DNA of 64,000 bases from contig CANMVC010000001.1 in NCBI GenBank assembly GCA_947501325.1, positions 1,364,001 through 1,428,000 of the forward strand, given 5' to 3'. The DNA is from an uncultured Sphingomonadaceae bacterium (lineage in GTDB: Bacteria; Pseudomonadota; Alphaproteobacteria; Sphingomonadales; Sphingomonadaceae). Position 1 is the stretch's first letter; each line of letters opens with the position of its first letter. Shown here piece after piece: positions 17,045 to 26,996 of this stretch. A program made the translations under genes and the position numbers. Below the pieces are notes generated by a model. The model was not told the origin of the DNA, did no database searches, and saw only the letters and a program-made list of their open reading frames with translations.

Positions 17045-18828
17045 GCGCTGGCGATCCCAAGACTGACGATCCCGCCGATGATCCGGGCAGCGGCGTGGAT
17101 CGCTATAGTGGCGAGGAAAGCACCGCGCCTGAAGGCCAAAGCCTGACGCTACGCGCAGACGGCGACCGCGGGCAATCGCTGGCTGAACAAACCGCGCTGC
17201 TTTACTATCGCATGACTTGGCGGATGCCGCTCCACCGATTGCGACTATCGGGCAAATTGCCGCTGCGATTGCTGGCCGTACCCGTTGACCCTGTCGACGG
17301 TGACCGCGTTCAAGGAACGGCTGTTCGCGCCGGCCATTTCCTGTTTCGCGGCCTCAAGAAAAAGCTCGACGGCATCGATTTTGCCGATCTGAAACTGCCC
17401 CCCGCCTTTGAAGACTATGTGCATCGCTTCCTGTGGTTGCGCGATCTAGACACCGCAGCGTCCCGCGATCAGGCCTTACCCGTTGCTGAAAAGCTGATGG
17501 AAGAATGGCTCGATGCCAATGGCAAGAAAATCCGGCAGCCAGCCTGGCGCCCGGACAATTGCGGCTGGCGACTGCTGATCTGGGCGAGTCATGCGCCGCT
17601 CATCCTGTCGTCCGGTGATCTCATTTACCGGTCGAAGGTGCTCAACAATATTGCTCGCACCGCACGCCATCTGGATCGCACCGCAGACAAGGCGACGTCC
17701 AGTCTTGGCCGGCTGGTTGCGTGGAGCGGCGTGGTTGCGGCATCATTGCTAATCCCCGAAGGCCGGGTACGCCGCATTGTCGGTGAAGCGGGTCTTGAAA
17801 AGGCCATGGGCGAATTTTTCCATGCGGACGGGGGGTCGGTTTCCCGATCTCCGCTTAATCAGATGGATGCCGTGATCCTGCTATCGATGCTGAAGCAAGT
17901 CTATATCGCGCGGGATGAAGATATACCGGAATTTGTTGAAAATGCCTTGGCGCTGGCCGTGCCGCCACTCACGGGCTTAACGCATTTTGACGGTAGCATG
18001 GGCAATTGGCAGGGCGGCGGAGCCACTTCTGCCGAACAGGTCGGGCAGGTTATCGAGGCCAGCGGCATTCGGGCCCGTCCGCTGCGCCAAGCGCGCGATT
18101 GGGGGTATCAGCGGGTATCCTCCGGACGCTCTGTATTGATCCTTGATGCCGCTCCGCCGCCGATTGCACGGATGGCGGTGGCCGGTTGCGCGTCCACGCT
18201 GGCATTTGAATTTTCCAATGGAGACAACCGGATCATCGGCAATTGCGGTGGCGCAGGGTTGGTTGGCGCAACAATTCCCGCATCGCTGGCGCGTGGATTG
18301 CGTTCCACGGCGGCCCACAGCACCTTGTGTATCGATAATAGCAACAGCACGTCGATCCTGCCTGATGGCAAACTGGGCCGCGGCGTCAACGAGGTGGAGC
18401 TGTTCCGTCGCGATGTCGAGAATGCGACCCGGCTGGAAGCCAGCCATGATGGCTATGCCCGGAGGTTCGGGCTGATCCATAAGCGGCTTTTGCTGATGCG
18501 ATCCGACGGATTGGAATTGCGTGGCGAGGATATGCTGATCCCCAATGGCCGCAAACGGCGGAAGAAAAAAGACGTGGAATATGCGCTGCGTTTCCATCTG
18601 GGGCCCGATATCGAAAGCGATCTCATATCGGACGGCAAGGGCGTTTTGCTGCGCCTGAAAGACGGCAATTTATGGCAATTCCGCTCAACCGGCGGGACAA
18701 TCGAGCTTGAAGATAGTGTCTGGGTTGACGGCATGGGCATACCCCATGGCGTCATGCAGATGGTGATCACGGATATTGTAGGCAGCGGCGGCGGAGCGAC
18801 CGGATGGCTGCTCAAACATATGGGATAA
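17041..18828 (+). CDS. Heparinase II/III family protein
   Basis: 595 residues. An N-terminal alpha-helical region includes RLPLRLLAVPVDPVDGD and CGWRLLIWASHAP, and a beta-rich Hepar_II_III domain (QRVSSGRSVLILDAAPPP onward) forms the C-terminal half. Characterised relatives are polysaccharide lyases. This conserved alphaproteobacterial form sits between rpe and purH and has no signal peptide, so its substrate is unknown and may be an intracellular or envelope glycan. It is coupled to rpe by a four-base overlap, and purH starts nine bases after its stop. Confidence 0.85.
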   Translation: MSAGDPKTDDPADDPGSGVDRYSGEESTAPEGQSLTLRADGDRGQSLAEQTALLYYRMTWRMPLHRLRLSGKLPLRLLAVPVDPVDGDRVQGTAVRAGHFLFRGLKKKLDGIDFADLKLPPAFEDYVHRFLWLRDLDTAASRDQALPVAEKLMEEWLDANGKKIRQPAWRPDNCGWRLLIWASHAPLILSSGDLIYRSKVLNNIARTARHLDRTADKATSSLGRLVAWSGVVAASLLIPEGRVRRIVGEAGLEKAMGEFFHADGGSVSRSPLNQMDAVILLSMLKQVYIARDEDIPEFVENALALAVPPLTGLTHFDGSMGNWQGGGATSAEQVGQVIEASGIRARPLRQARDWGYQRVSSGRSVLILDAAPPPIARMAVAGCASTLAFEFSNGDNRIIGNCGGAGLVGATIPASLARGLRSTAAHSTLCIDNSNSTSILPDGKLGRGVNEVELFRRDVENATRLEASHDGYARRFGLIHKRLLLMRSDGLELRGEDMLIPNGRKRRKKKDVEYALRFHLGPDIESDLISDGKGVLLRLKDGNLWQFRSTGGTIELEDSVWVDGMGIPHGVMQMVITDIVGSGGGATGWLLKHMG

Positions 18829-18837
18829 AAGACGATC

Positions 18838-20430
18838 ATGACGGAAAATATTGCAATCAAGCGGGCCTTATTGTCCGTGTCGGACAAAAGCGGCTTGGCG
18901 GAACTGGGCAAAGAACTGGCGGCCATGGGTGTGGCTTTGATCTCCACCGGCGGCACGGCCAAGGCACTCCGCGATGCGGGGCTCGAAGTCGCCGATATTT
19001 CCGATGTCACCGACTTCCCCGAGATGATGGATGGGCGCGTGAAAACGCTCCACCCCAAGGTCCATGGCGGCCTGCTCGCACGCCGTGATGACGCGGGGCA
19101 TGTCGCGTCGATGGAAGAGCATGACATTGCCGGAATCGATCTGGTAGTCGTCAATCTCTATCCCTTTGCCCAGACCGTCGCCAAAGGTGCGGCACGCGAC
19201 GAGATTATCGAGAATATCGATATTGGCGGACCCAGCATGGTGCGCAGCGCGGCGAAAAACCATGATTTCGTGACCATAGTTACCGACCCGTCAGATTACG
19301 ACACATTGCTGGCGGAACTGAAGGAAAGCGGCGGCGCTACCAGCATCGCTTTCCGCAAAAAAATGGCGGCAAAGGCTTTTGCCGCGACGGCCAGCTATGA
19401 TGGCATGATCGCGCAATGGTTCGGCTTTGCCGATCAGGGCCAGATGTTCCCGCCAACCCTGCCGCTCACGATGAGCCAGCCGACCGAATTGCGCTATGGC
19501 GAAAACCCGCACCAGATGGCGGCGCTCTATTTGCCCGATGGTCCGTCGACCAAAGGCATTGCGCAGGCCGAACAATTGCAGGGCAAGGCGCTGAGCTATA
19601 ATAATTATAACGACGCGGACGCCGCGCTGGAACTGGTCAGCGAGTTTCGCGATGGCCCGCCGACAGTGGTAATTGTCAAACATGCCAATCCCTGTGGCGT
19701 GGCCAGTGGTGACAGCATTTTGGAAGCATACAAAGCCGCTCTCGCCTGCGATAGCGTCTCGGCCTTTGGCGGGATTATCGCGGTGAACCGGCCGCTCGAC
19801 GGGCCAACAGCCGAAGCGATAACCGGTATTTTCACCGAAGTCGTCTGCGCGCCCGATGCTGACGCAGACGCGCGTGCCATATTCGCGAAGAAGAAGAATT
19901 TACGGCTATTGCTCACCGGCGAGCTGCCTGATCCGGCGCGGCCCGGCATGGGCGTCAAATCGATTGCGGGCGGTTACCTGCTGCAGTCACGCGACAACGG
20001 TCAGATTGCGCCAGATGATCTGAAATGCGTCACCAAGCGCGCGCCTAGCGCACAGGAAATGGCGGACTGCCTGTTTGCATGGACGGTCGCCAAGCATGTC
20101 AAATCCAACGCGATTGTCTATGCTAAAGACGGTTCAACCGCTGGCGTGGGAGCGGGTCAAATGAACCGGCTGGAGTCCGCTCGGATAGCGGCGTGGAAAG
20201 CGAAGGACGCGGCGGAAAAAGCAGGCTGGAGCGAAGCGCGAACCATCGGTTCAGCCGTGGCCTCCGATGCGTTTTTCCCCTTTGCCGATGGCTTGATGGC
20301 GGCGGTTGAAGCGGGCGCGACGGCGGTGATTCAACCCGGCGGATCGATCCGCGATGACGAGGTGATTACAGCCGCAGACGAGGCTGGTCTGGCGATGCTG
20401 CTTACCGGGATGCGGCATTTCCGGCATTGA
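18838..20430 (+). CDS. purH: Bifunctional AICAR transformylase / IMP cyclohydrolase
   Basis: 530 residues carrying out the last two steps of purine synthesis. The N-terminal MGS-like cyclohydrolase domain ([42 protein letters not shown]) spans about residues 1-200. The AICAR transformylase domain follows, with [24 protein letters not shown] and a C-terminal [11 protein letters not shown] block. The length is typical. It ends the rsmB-rpe-heparinase-purH run. Confidence 0.97.
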   Translation: MTENIAIKRALLSVSDKSGLAELGKELAAMGVALISTGGTAKALRDAGLEVADISDVTDFPEMMDGRVKTLHPKVHGGLLARRDDAGHVASMEEHDIAGIDLVVVNLYPFAQTVAKGAARDEIIENIDIGGPSMVRSAAKNHDFVTIVTDPSDYDTLLAELKESGGATSIAFRKKMAAKAFAATASYDGMIAQWFGFADQGQMFPPTLPLTMSQPTELRYGENPHQMAALYLPDGPSTKGIAQAEQLQGKALSYNNYNDADAALELVSEFRDGPPTVVIVKHANPCGVASGDSILEAYKAALACDSVSAFGGIIAVNRPLDGPTAEAITGIFTEVVCAPDADADARAIFAKKKNLRLLLTGELPDPARPGMGVKSIAGGYLLQSRDNGQIAPDDLKCVTKRAPSAQEMADCLFAWTVAKHVKSNAIVYAKDGSTAGVGAGQMNRLESARIAAWKAKDAAEKAGWSEARTIGSAVASDAFFPFADGLMAAVEAGATAVIQPGGSIRDDEVITAADEAGLAMLLTGMRHFRH

Positions 20431-20535
20431 TAGGAGCGGGTTTTAAAAGATAATAAAATATAGAGATGTGGTTACACATGTTCAGAATAATTCCTTTTCT
20501 TCTCAATCAAAAAGAACGTCGTTACTGTCACTAGG

Positions 20536-21123
20536 ATGTTTGGATTTTCAAAACTCTACGAGCGTAAGTTCGAGCCTTATGATACTGGATACTCATATCA
20601 AGCATTGACAGGGACCAAATTTGTATCGCCGGAGGAACGCGATAAGCTTGTTTCTAGTTATCGCGACAGTCTTAAGATTGACTTCTTAGGACTCTTCAAA
20701 GCTATATTAGTTGCGCTGGCTATCATCGCCGCAGCGGCGTTAGCGACCGTTCTGTTTGTTCTTCCAGAGTCGGTGTTAGATGCAGCGACGTATATAGGAA
20801 CGCTTCCAATTTTTATCATTGCATTTAGATCAACTTGGAAACACTTAAAGAAATCGCATCAAATATTATCCTTGGCACCCGCTTTGCAGCGCGAAGGTTC
20901 TTGGTTCGACAGGTTAGGGACTAGCTGGCATTATATTTCCTGGATGAGAATTGTAATTGTCCTGCCCATCTTTGGTTTCTTATTTTTTCTGTTGGTTAGC
21001 GGAGTGTGGGCGTCGCCGACAAATTGGCTATTAGTATCTTTAGCAATCGTTCTTGGACTCGGTCTGATCAATCTGTGTTTCGCCGCCATTTGGAAGATTG
21101 TAAAACGCCCTAGAGTGAAGTGA
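20536..21123 (+). CDS. Unrecognised AT-rich membrane protein
   Basis: 195 residues with about four predicted membrane helices: roughly residues 50-75, 80-97, 138-158 and 163-185. The N-terminus is soluble and basic (YERKFEPYDTGYSYQ). I recognise no family. Base composition is clearly more AT-rich than the neighbouring purH and SDR genes, with many TTA, AGA and ATA codons, which suggests recent acquisition. ACTAGG directly precedes the ATG and is only a weak ribosome site. Function is unknown. Confidence 0.65.
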   Translation: MFGFSKLYERKFEPYDTGYSYQALTGTKFVSPEERDKLVSSYRDSLKIDFLGLFKAILVALAIIAAAALATVLFVLPESVLDAATYIGTLPIFIIAFRSTWKHLKKSHQILSLAPALQREGSWFDRLGTSWHYISWMRIVIVLPIFGFLFFLLVSGVWASPTNWLLVSLAIVLGLGLINLCFAAIWKIVKRPRVK

Positions 21124-21205
21124 ATCCAAAGCAGTCTCCGCGATACCAACCACATAAGAGCAAGCCCCCTATACAATCGCCCTCCATTCGGCCAAACTCA
21201 CCCAC

Positions 21206-21979
21206 ATGAAACTGAACCTTGAAAACAAAACCGTCCTTGTCACCGCTGGTAGCAAGGGCATTGGCTTGGCGACGGCCCTGGGCTTCCACGAATGCGGCGC
21301 GAAGGTTGCGATTTGTGGGCGGTCTCAGGATACGCTGGATGCCGCCGCTGCACAGATGCCCGGTTGTCTGGCGATAACTGGGGATGTTTCAAAGTCGGAA
21401 GATATCGACCGGGTCGTACAGGCAACAACGGATAAATTTGGCGGTATCGACATATTGGTGAACAATGCCGGCGGTCCCCCGCCCGGGCTTTTTGAACAGC
21501 TGGCCGATGATGCCTGGGACGAAGCGGTGCAACTGACCCTGATGTCGGTCATCCGCGCAACGCGGCTCGTCTTGCCGCATATGCGCGCGCAAAAATGGGG
21601 CCGCATTATTACGATTTCGTCATCGGGGGTGAAGCAACCGGTACCGGGTCTTACCCTGTCCAACTCTATTCGAATGGCGGTATTGGGCTGGGCCAAGACG
21701 CTCGCTAATCAGGTGGCGGGCGATAATATATTGGTCAATACGGTTTGCCCCGGCTTTACCAATACCGACCGGGTCACCCAGATATTGGAATCGCAATCCA
21801 AAGCCTCCGGCAAAAGCACCGAAGAAATTGCCGCCGGTATCGCTGCCCAGATTCCGATGCAACGGATCGGCGAACCGGAAGAAATCGCCAATCTGGCGGT
21901 TTTCCTGGGATCAGAGGCGGCGAGCTATATTACCGGCACCGCCATTCAGGTGGATGGCGGCTCGGTACAGGGTTTCTGA
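21206..21979 (+). CDS. SDR-family oxidoreductase with altered active site
   Basis: A 257-residue Rossmann SDR. The nucleotide motif TAGSKGIG (residues 13-20), NNAGG near 88, ITISSSG and the C-terminal ITGTAIQVDGG are all present. The usual catalytic YxxxK is absent: where it should be, the sequence reads LTLSNSIRMA, so Tyr is replaced by Ser/Asn and Lys by Arg. A group of annotated 3-oxoacyl-ACP reductase-like SDRs shares this SNxxR form, so it is probably a real subfamily rather than a damaged gene. Its activity is uncertain; a binding or different catalytic role is possible. Confidence 0.85.
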   Translation: MKLNLENKTVLVTAGSKGIGLATALGFHECGAKVAICGRSQDTLDAAAAQMPGCLAITGDVSKSEDIDRVVQATTDKFGGIDILVNNAGGPPPGLFEQLADDAWDEAVQLTLMSVIRATRLVLPHMRAQKWGRIITISSSGVKQPVPGLTLSNSIRMAVLGWAKTLANQVAGDNILVNTVCPGFTNTDRVTQILESQSKASGKSTEEIAAGIAAQIPMQRIGEPEEIANLAVFLGSEAASYITGTAIQVDGGSVQGF

Positions 21980-22015
21980 GAAGCGAGCGACAAAACGCCG
22001 GCTGCTAGAAGGAAA

Positions 22016-22423
22016 TTATTCCGGCGTAGCGGCCTGCGCGTTTTGGCCATCGCCTTCGGGAGCCGCGATAATGTCGCGGGTCACGCTGCCTTTATCGACA
22101 GTAAACGTATCGGCATCACCCACGGAAGAGCGGATACCGGCATCGGCTTCACCCGCCTGGCCGACAATCGCGGATTCGGTGACGCTGCGCGCCTGCGCTC
22201 CGCCAAACATGGCTTCCAGCGTCTGCTGCTGCGCACCGCCGGTTTGTGGGCGGGGCTGACCGGGCTGGGGCGGGGTCAGAGCGAAATCGGGTGGAATAAC
22301 CAGCGGTGCCTGGCGCGATACGGCAAATTCGTCGGGACGGTCACGGTCAAAAAGCCCGCTGGAACCGCAAGCAGACAGTCCGACAAGCGAGACGAGGCTG
22401 ATACCTACCATTGATTTACGCAT
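22016..22423 (-). CDS. DUF3035 lipoprotein (BamF-like)
   Basis: 135 residues. A signal peptide ends in the lipobox LSAC, predicting an outer-membrane-directed lipoprotein. The mature part contains RPDEFAVSRQAPLVIPPDFAL, the recognisable DUF3035 core, a family called BamF in some alphaproteobacteria. The remainder is Gln/Gly/Ala-rich and low in complexity. AAGGAAG lies just before the ATG at 22423. It follows lspA, fitting a shared envelope role, since LspA matures lipoproteins. Confidence 0.82.
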   Translation of the reverse strand: MRKSMVGISLVSLVGLSACGSSGLFDRDRPDEFAVSRQAPLVIPPDFALTPPQPGQPRPQTGGAQQQTLEAMFGGAQARSVTESAIVGQAGEADAGIRSSVGDADTFTVDKGSVTRDIIAAPEGDGQNAQAATPE

Positions 22424-22476
22424 ATTCACTTCCTTAAATCTCTTTGAAGAGCCTTTGGAGGGCTCTTTGCCATGGG

Positions 22477-22998
22477 TCAACTGTCGCCAAGCTGAATATT
22501 ATCTTCGTCCGGCTTTTCGCGTATTAACAGCGCGCGTGCAAGCAGGATTACGACCCCGATGGAAATGCACGCATCCGCGACGTTGAAAATCAGGAACGGA
22601 CGGAAATCACCAATGTGCAAATCCGCAAAATCAGCAACATAACCGAGCCGCGCGCGATCCAGGATATTGCCCATCGCACCGCCGAGAACGAAGGACAAAG
22701 CGATAATATCCCACTTCGCCTTTTCCCGCCACATCCAGATCAGCACCGCAATCGCGATCAAGCCGGTCAACGCGACCAAGGCCCAGCGCTGGAAATCTGT
22801 CGAAGCGGTCAGGAAACCCATCGAAACGCCGTAATTTTCCGCCCAGGTCAGGTTGAAAAATGGCAGCAACTCAATCTGACCCCTGGCTTTCAGGTCGAGC
22901 GGAAACATCACCATATATTTGGTGAACTGGTCCGCGATGAAGATTGCGAAAGCAACGATCAGGCCGGTAATCCGGTATTTTGTTGTGCTGTCGTTCAT
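22477..22998 (-). CDS. lspA: Lipoprotein signal peptidase (signal peptidase II)
   Basis: A 173-residue, four-helix inner-membrane aspartyl protease that cleaves lipoprotein signal peptides. Helices lie near residues 10-28, 65-90, 95-115 and 135-160. The catalytic aspartates are in GNILDRARLGYVADFADLH and FNVADACISIG, and NLTWAENYGVSMGF is the usual periplasmic block. Its start overlaps the ileS stop by four bases, a common ileS-lspA coupling. Confidence 0.95.
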   Translation of the reverse strand: MNDSTTKYRITGLIVAFAIFIADQFTKYMVMFPLDLKARGQIELLPFFNLTWAENYGVSMGFLTASTDFQRWALVALTGLIAIAVLIWMWREKAKWDIIALSFVLGGAMGNILDRARLGYVADFADLHIGDFRPFLIFNVADACISIGVVILLARALLIREKPDEDNIQLGDS

Positions 22999-25973
22999 GC
23001 ATTCAAAACCTTTTCACAACGACCACAAAGCGCGCCATCTTCCGATACATCGGGCAGCAAGCGCCAACAGCGGCCGCATTTGTGGTGTTCGGTTTTGGTG
23101 ACTGTGATCTCGGCCGCGTCTTTTACGTCTGCCACAATGCAGATTTCAGTAAACTCTTCGGTGGATAGCGACAGTTCGGACAATGGATAGGTGACTTCTG
23201 CTTCCAGACTGGAGCGGATTGTCTTTTCCCGACGCAGGGGTTCTATCGCTTCGGTAATTGCCGAGCGTTGTGCTGCCACAATATCCCATTTGCTGGATAA
23301 TTCGACATCGTCCCAACCGCGATCCATCTCTGGCCATTCTTTCAAGTGGATCGAGTCATTCTCATCCGGGAAGCGGCTCTGCCAAATTTCCTCTGCGGTG
23401 AAGACCAACACCGGTGCGATATACCGGGTTAGGGCGTGAAACAGGATATCCATGACTGTCCGGTACGCCATGCGTTTCGGATCGTCGGCTGCATCGCAAT
23501 AGAGACAGTCTTTACGAATATCGAAGAAGAAGGCGCTAAGATCATCATTCACGAAATCACTAAGTGCTCGCATATAAGGACCGAAGGCGAAATTATTAAC
23601 ATGCTCACGTAGGTCGGCATCGAGACGATATAGCTTGTGCAGCACATAACGCTCCAGCTCCGGCATATCCGCCACAGCCACCCGCTCGCTATCCTGAAAA
23701 TCGCTCAGCCCGCCGATCATATAGCGGAAGGTGTTACGCAGCTTCCGATAGCTGTCGGTGACGCCTTTGATAATTTCATCGCCGATCCGGTGATCTTCGG
23801 TGAAATCGACGCTCGCGGCCCACAGGCGCAGGATATCCGCGCCATTGACGTTGATAATTTTTTGCGGGTCGAGCGTATTGCCGAGGGACTTCGACATTTT
23901 CTTGCCGTTTTTGTCGAGCGTCATGCCATGGGTTAGCACGGCTTTGTAGGGCGCATGTCCGCGTGTGCCGCATGATTCTAACAAGCTAGACTGGAACCAG
24001 CCGCGATGCTGGTCGCTGCCTTCGAGATAGAGGTCGGCTGGCGTCTGGTGATCCGGCCATTTGCCGCTTTCCAGCACGAAAGCGTGGGTGCAGCCGCTGT
24101 CAAACCAGACATCGAGAATATCGGTGATCACTTCATAGTCATCGAGGCTGTACTTGTTGCCCAGAAATTCCTGATGATCGGCATTAAACCAGGCATCTGC
24201 GCCACCGGTTTTAAAGGCGGCAATAATCCGTTCGTTAACGGCGGGATCGTTGAGATAGTCGCCGGTCTTTCGATCAACATAAAGCGCAATCGGCACGCCC
24301 CAGGCGCGCTGGCGGCTAAGCACCCAGTCCGGGCGGCCTTCGACCATGGATTCCAGACGGCGTCTGCCGCGTTCCGGTACGAAGCGCACTTTGTTGCGGA
24401 TTTCGTCGAGAGCGACCTCACGCAGGGTAGCGGCGACGCCTTCGGCATGGCCGACCTTGAAATCCGTTCGTCCTGAGCTTGTCGAAGGATCGTTCGCGTC
24501 TGCCAGCTGTGCTTCGACAGGCTCAGCACGAACGGTTTCTGGTGCCTTGAGCGGTTCGTCCATCGGCACGAACCATTGCGGGGTACAGCGATAGATGATT
24601 TTCGCCTTGGACCGCCAGCTATGCGGATAGCTATGCTGGAAATCGTCGCTGGCCGACAGCAACGCACCTGCTGCGCGCAGGTCTTCGCAAATCGGGCCGG
24701 TGCTACTGACAAATTTCTTGTTGATCACCCCGCCTGCACGTTCATCACCGCGTGGCAGCCATGCCCAATCCTCGCGATAAACACCGTCCGCATCGACGGC
24801 GAAAACCGGGTTGATACCATTGGCCTTGCACAGCTCGAAATCATCTTCGCCATGATCGGGGGACATATGGACAAGGCCGGTGCCGGCCTCGGTGGTGACG
24901 AAGTGGGAACCGTCAAGGAACGGGCGCGGCTTGGTGTAGAATTCGCTGTCCGGGAATGTATCGGCCATGGGATGCTTGGCGATGGCGCCGGCGAGTTGGG
25001 CGCCTGGCCCACACCACATCACCCAATCGGCCTCAAATTCAAATGCCGTTTGATCAGTCGCTGCCATGCTAAGTGCTATGCGAAGAGCATTTATGTCTTC
25101 TAGATCTAAATTCAGTTCCGCACGGTCGTTAAACTCTTTGAGCAGTTCTACGGCGCAAAGTACGACCCCTTTGTCGGTCTTCACCGCAGCGTAACCAACA
25201 TCCGCCCCATAGGCGAGCGCCTGATTGACCGGAATCGTCCAGGGCGTCGTCGTCCAGATCACCGCATGCGCGCCAACCAGCTCCGGCGCATTCGGCGCTT
25301 CGACAATCTCAAACGCCACATCAATTTGCGTCGATGTAATATCTTCATATTCCACCTCGGCCTCGGCCAGGGCGGTTTTCTCGACCGGCGACCACATCAC
25401 CGGCTTTGCGCCGCGATAAAGCTGTCCCGCTTCCGCAAACTTCAACAGCTCCGCAACAATCGCCGCTTCGGCATCATAATCCATCGTCAGATAGGGCTTG
25501 TCCCACTGCGCCAAAATGCCGAGCCGCTTGAATTCCTCGCGCTGCACATTGACCCATTTGTCCGCATATTCGCGGCATTCGGCGCGAAACTCGCTGGCCG
25601 GGACCTCGTCCTTGTTGCGCTTTTTCTTGCGATATTGCTCCTCGATCTTCCACTCGATCGGCAGGCCGTGACAATCCCAGCCGGGAACAAACGGGGCGTC
25701 CTTGCCGAGCATATTCTGTGACCGGACGACCAAATCCTTGAGCGTCTTGTTGAGGCTGTGACCAATATGGATATTGCCATTGGCATAAGGCGGGCCATCG
25801 TGAAAAATAAACTTTTCACGGCCAGCACGCGCTTCGCGGAGCTTTTCATAAAGCCCAATTTTCTGCCAACGCTCCAGAATCGCCGGTTCCTTATTCGCAA
25901 GGCCGGCTTTCATGGGGAAATCGGTTTTCGGCAGGAAAACCGTATCTTTATAATCTGGTGTATTATCGGTCAT
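22995..25973 (-). CDS. ileS: Isoleucyl-tRNA synthetase with a translated palindromic-repeat insert
   Basis: 992 residues. The class I motifs are HIGH in GNIHIGHSLNK near residue 70 and KMSKS in KNGKKMSKSLGNT near 680. The editing domain is inserted between them, and a zinc site (CGRCWRLLP, then CGRCEKVL) lies at the C-terminus. After CTPQWFVPMDEPLK the protein has an extra segment of about 25-35 residues (around 480-504) reading VRAEPVEA and PSTSSGRTD. This is the translation of a palindromic repeat at 24464-24536. The frame is kept, so the enzyme is probably functional and tolerates the insert on a surface loop. It is coupled to lspA downstream. Confidence 0.96.
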   Translation of the reverse strand: MTDNTPDYKDTVFLPKTDFPMKAGLANKEPAILERWQKIGLYEKLREARAGREKFIFHDGPPYANGNIHIGHSLNKTLKDLVVRSQNMLGKDAPFVPGWDCHGLPIEWKIEEQYRKKKRNKDEVPASEFRAECREYADKWVNVQREEFKRLGILAQWDKPYLTMDYDAEAAIVAELLKFAEAGQLYRGAKPVMWSPVEKTALAEAEVEYEDITSTQIDVAFEIVEAPNAPELVGAHAVIWTTTPWTIPVNQALAYGADVGYAAVKTDKGVVLCAVELLKEFNDRAELNLDLEDINALRIALSMAATDQTAFEFEADWVMWCGPGAQLAGAIAKHPMADTFPDSEFYTKPRPFLDGSHFVTTEAGTGLVHMSPDHGEDDFELCKANGINPVFAVDADGVYREDWAWLPRGDERAGGVINKKFVSSTGPICEDLRAAGALLSASDDFQHSYPHSWRSKAKIIYRCTPQWFVPMDEPLKAPETVRAEPVEAQLADANDPSTSSGRTDFKVGHAEGVAATLREVALDEIRNKVRFVPERGRRRLESMVEGRPDWVLSRQRAWGVPIALYVDRKTGDYLNDPAVNERIIAAFKTGGADAWFNADHQEFLGNKYSLDDYEVITDILDVWFDSGCTHAFVLESGKWPDHQTPADLYLEGSDQHRGWFQSSLLESCGTRGHAPYKAVLTHGMTLDKNGKKMSKSLGNTLDPQKIINVNGADILRLWAASVDFTEDHRIGDEIIKGVTDSYRKLRNTFRYMIGGLSDFQDSERVAVADMPELERYVLHKLYRLDADLREHVNNFAFGPYMRALSDFVNDDLSAFFFDIRKDCLYCDAADDPKRMAYRTVMDILFHALTRYIAPVLVFTAEEIWQSRFPDENDSIHLKEWPEMDRGWDDVELSSKWDIVAAQRSAITEAIEPLRREKTIRSSLEAEVTYPLSELSLSTEEFTEICIVADVKDAAEITVTKTEHHKCGRCWRLLPDVSEDGALCGRCEKVLNA
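24464..24536. repeat. Palindromic repeat (VRAEPVEA type) inside ileS
   Basis: The arms CGTTCGTCCTGAGC...TCGAAGG and GCTTCGACAGGCTCAGCACG are inverted copies. The element is about 73 bases and is read through in frame by ileS. The same family occurs in intergenic positions at 33058, 34029 and 44626. Confidence 0.8.
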
Positions 25974-26067
25974 GATTGGCGGGGATTAGGCGAGGGAGGG
26001 CCGCTGCGCAAGCGGGATTTAAAACGCATCACAGCAGGCAGATAAGCCAACGAAAACAGCTTTTTCT

Positions 26068-26988
26068 TCATGCAAGCAGGGCTCGGGCCTTGTCGCAATC
26101 TTTCGCCATCTGCACCATCAGACCGTCGAGATCGTCAAATTTCGCCTCGCCGCGCAGGAAATGGTGCAGCTCGACTTCAATGGTCTGGCCGTAAAGATCT
26201 TCGGCAAAATCGAAGAAATGGGGTTCGAGCAATTCTTTGGGCGGGTCAAAGGTCGGGCGAATACCAAGGTTCGCGGCTCCATTGACCACGCGCCCATCCG
26301 GCAAGCGGCCTTTTACGGCGTAGATGCCATATTGGGGGCGCAGATAATGGTCGATATCAATATTGGCGGTGGGATAGCCGAGCTTGCGGCCATTTTTGTC
26401 CCCGTGAATGACCGGACCTTCAATGGCAAAAGGCCGAGTCAACAGGGCGGTCGCGGTTTCACAGTCGCCAGCTTTCAGGGCATCGCGGATGCGGCTGGAA
26501 GAGATCACCTCTGTGCCGTCGCTGACCGGGCCAACGGCCTTCGTGGAGAGACCTAGCGGCGCACCCAGTTGTTTCATCACCTCGACATTGCCAGCGCGGC
26601 CCTTGCCAAAGGTGAAATCTTCACCTGTCACAATGCCCGCCGCTCCAAAGCGCTCAACGAGCAATTTTTCGACAAAATCCTCCGCCGTGGTGCCAGCGAG
26701 TTCCGCGCCAAATTCGAATACCAGCATCGCATCAGCGCCAGCCGCTGTGAACAAGCGCTCGCGCTGGTCGAGACTGGTTAGGCGAAAGGGCGGCGCATCG
26801 GGCTGAAAATGACGTACGGGATGCGGATCAAAGGTTGCGATTATCGCGGGTCGATCCTCGGCCTTGGCCCAGTCGATTGCCGTCTGCGCCACCGCTTGGT
26901 GGCCTTTGTGAAAGCCATCAAAATTGCCCAGCGCAATAATTGCACCGCGTAGCTCTTCCGCTATCCTGTTTTGCCCACTTAGCCGCAT
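26068..26988 (-). CDS. ribF: Bifunctional riboflavin kinase / FAD synthetase
   Basis: 306 residues making FMN and FAD from riboflavin. The N-terminal nucleotidyltransferase domain has LGNFDGFHKGHQAV near residues 17-30 and the ISSSRIRDAL block near 160. The C-terminal riboflavin kinase domain (GPVIHGDKNGRKLGYPTANI, then YGIYAVKG and GAANLGIRPTFD) fills the last 125 residues. The length is standard. It follows the dipeptidase gene by eight bases and precedes ileS, the common ribF-ileS order. Confidence 0.95.
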   Translation of the reverse strand: MRLSGQNRIAEELRGAIIALGNFDGFHKGHQAVAQTAIDWAKAEDRPAIIATFDPHPVRHFQPDAPPFRLTSLDQRERLFTAAGADAMLVFEFGAELAGTTAEDFVEKLLVERFGAAGIVTGEDFTFGKGRAGNVEVMKQLGAPLGLSTKAVGPVSDGTEVISSSRIRDALKAGDCETATALLTRPFAIEGPVIHGDKNGRKLGYPTANIDIDHYLRPQYGIYAVKGRLPDGRVVNGAANLGIRPTFDPPKELLEPHFFDFAEDLYGQTIEVELHHFLRGEAKFDDLDGLMVQMAKDCDKARALLA

Positions 26989-26996
26989 GTCCGAGG

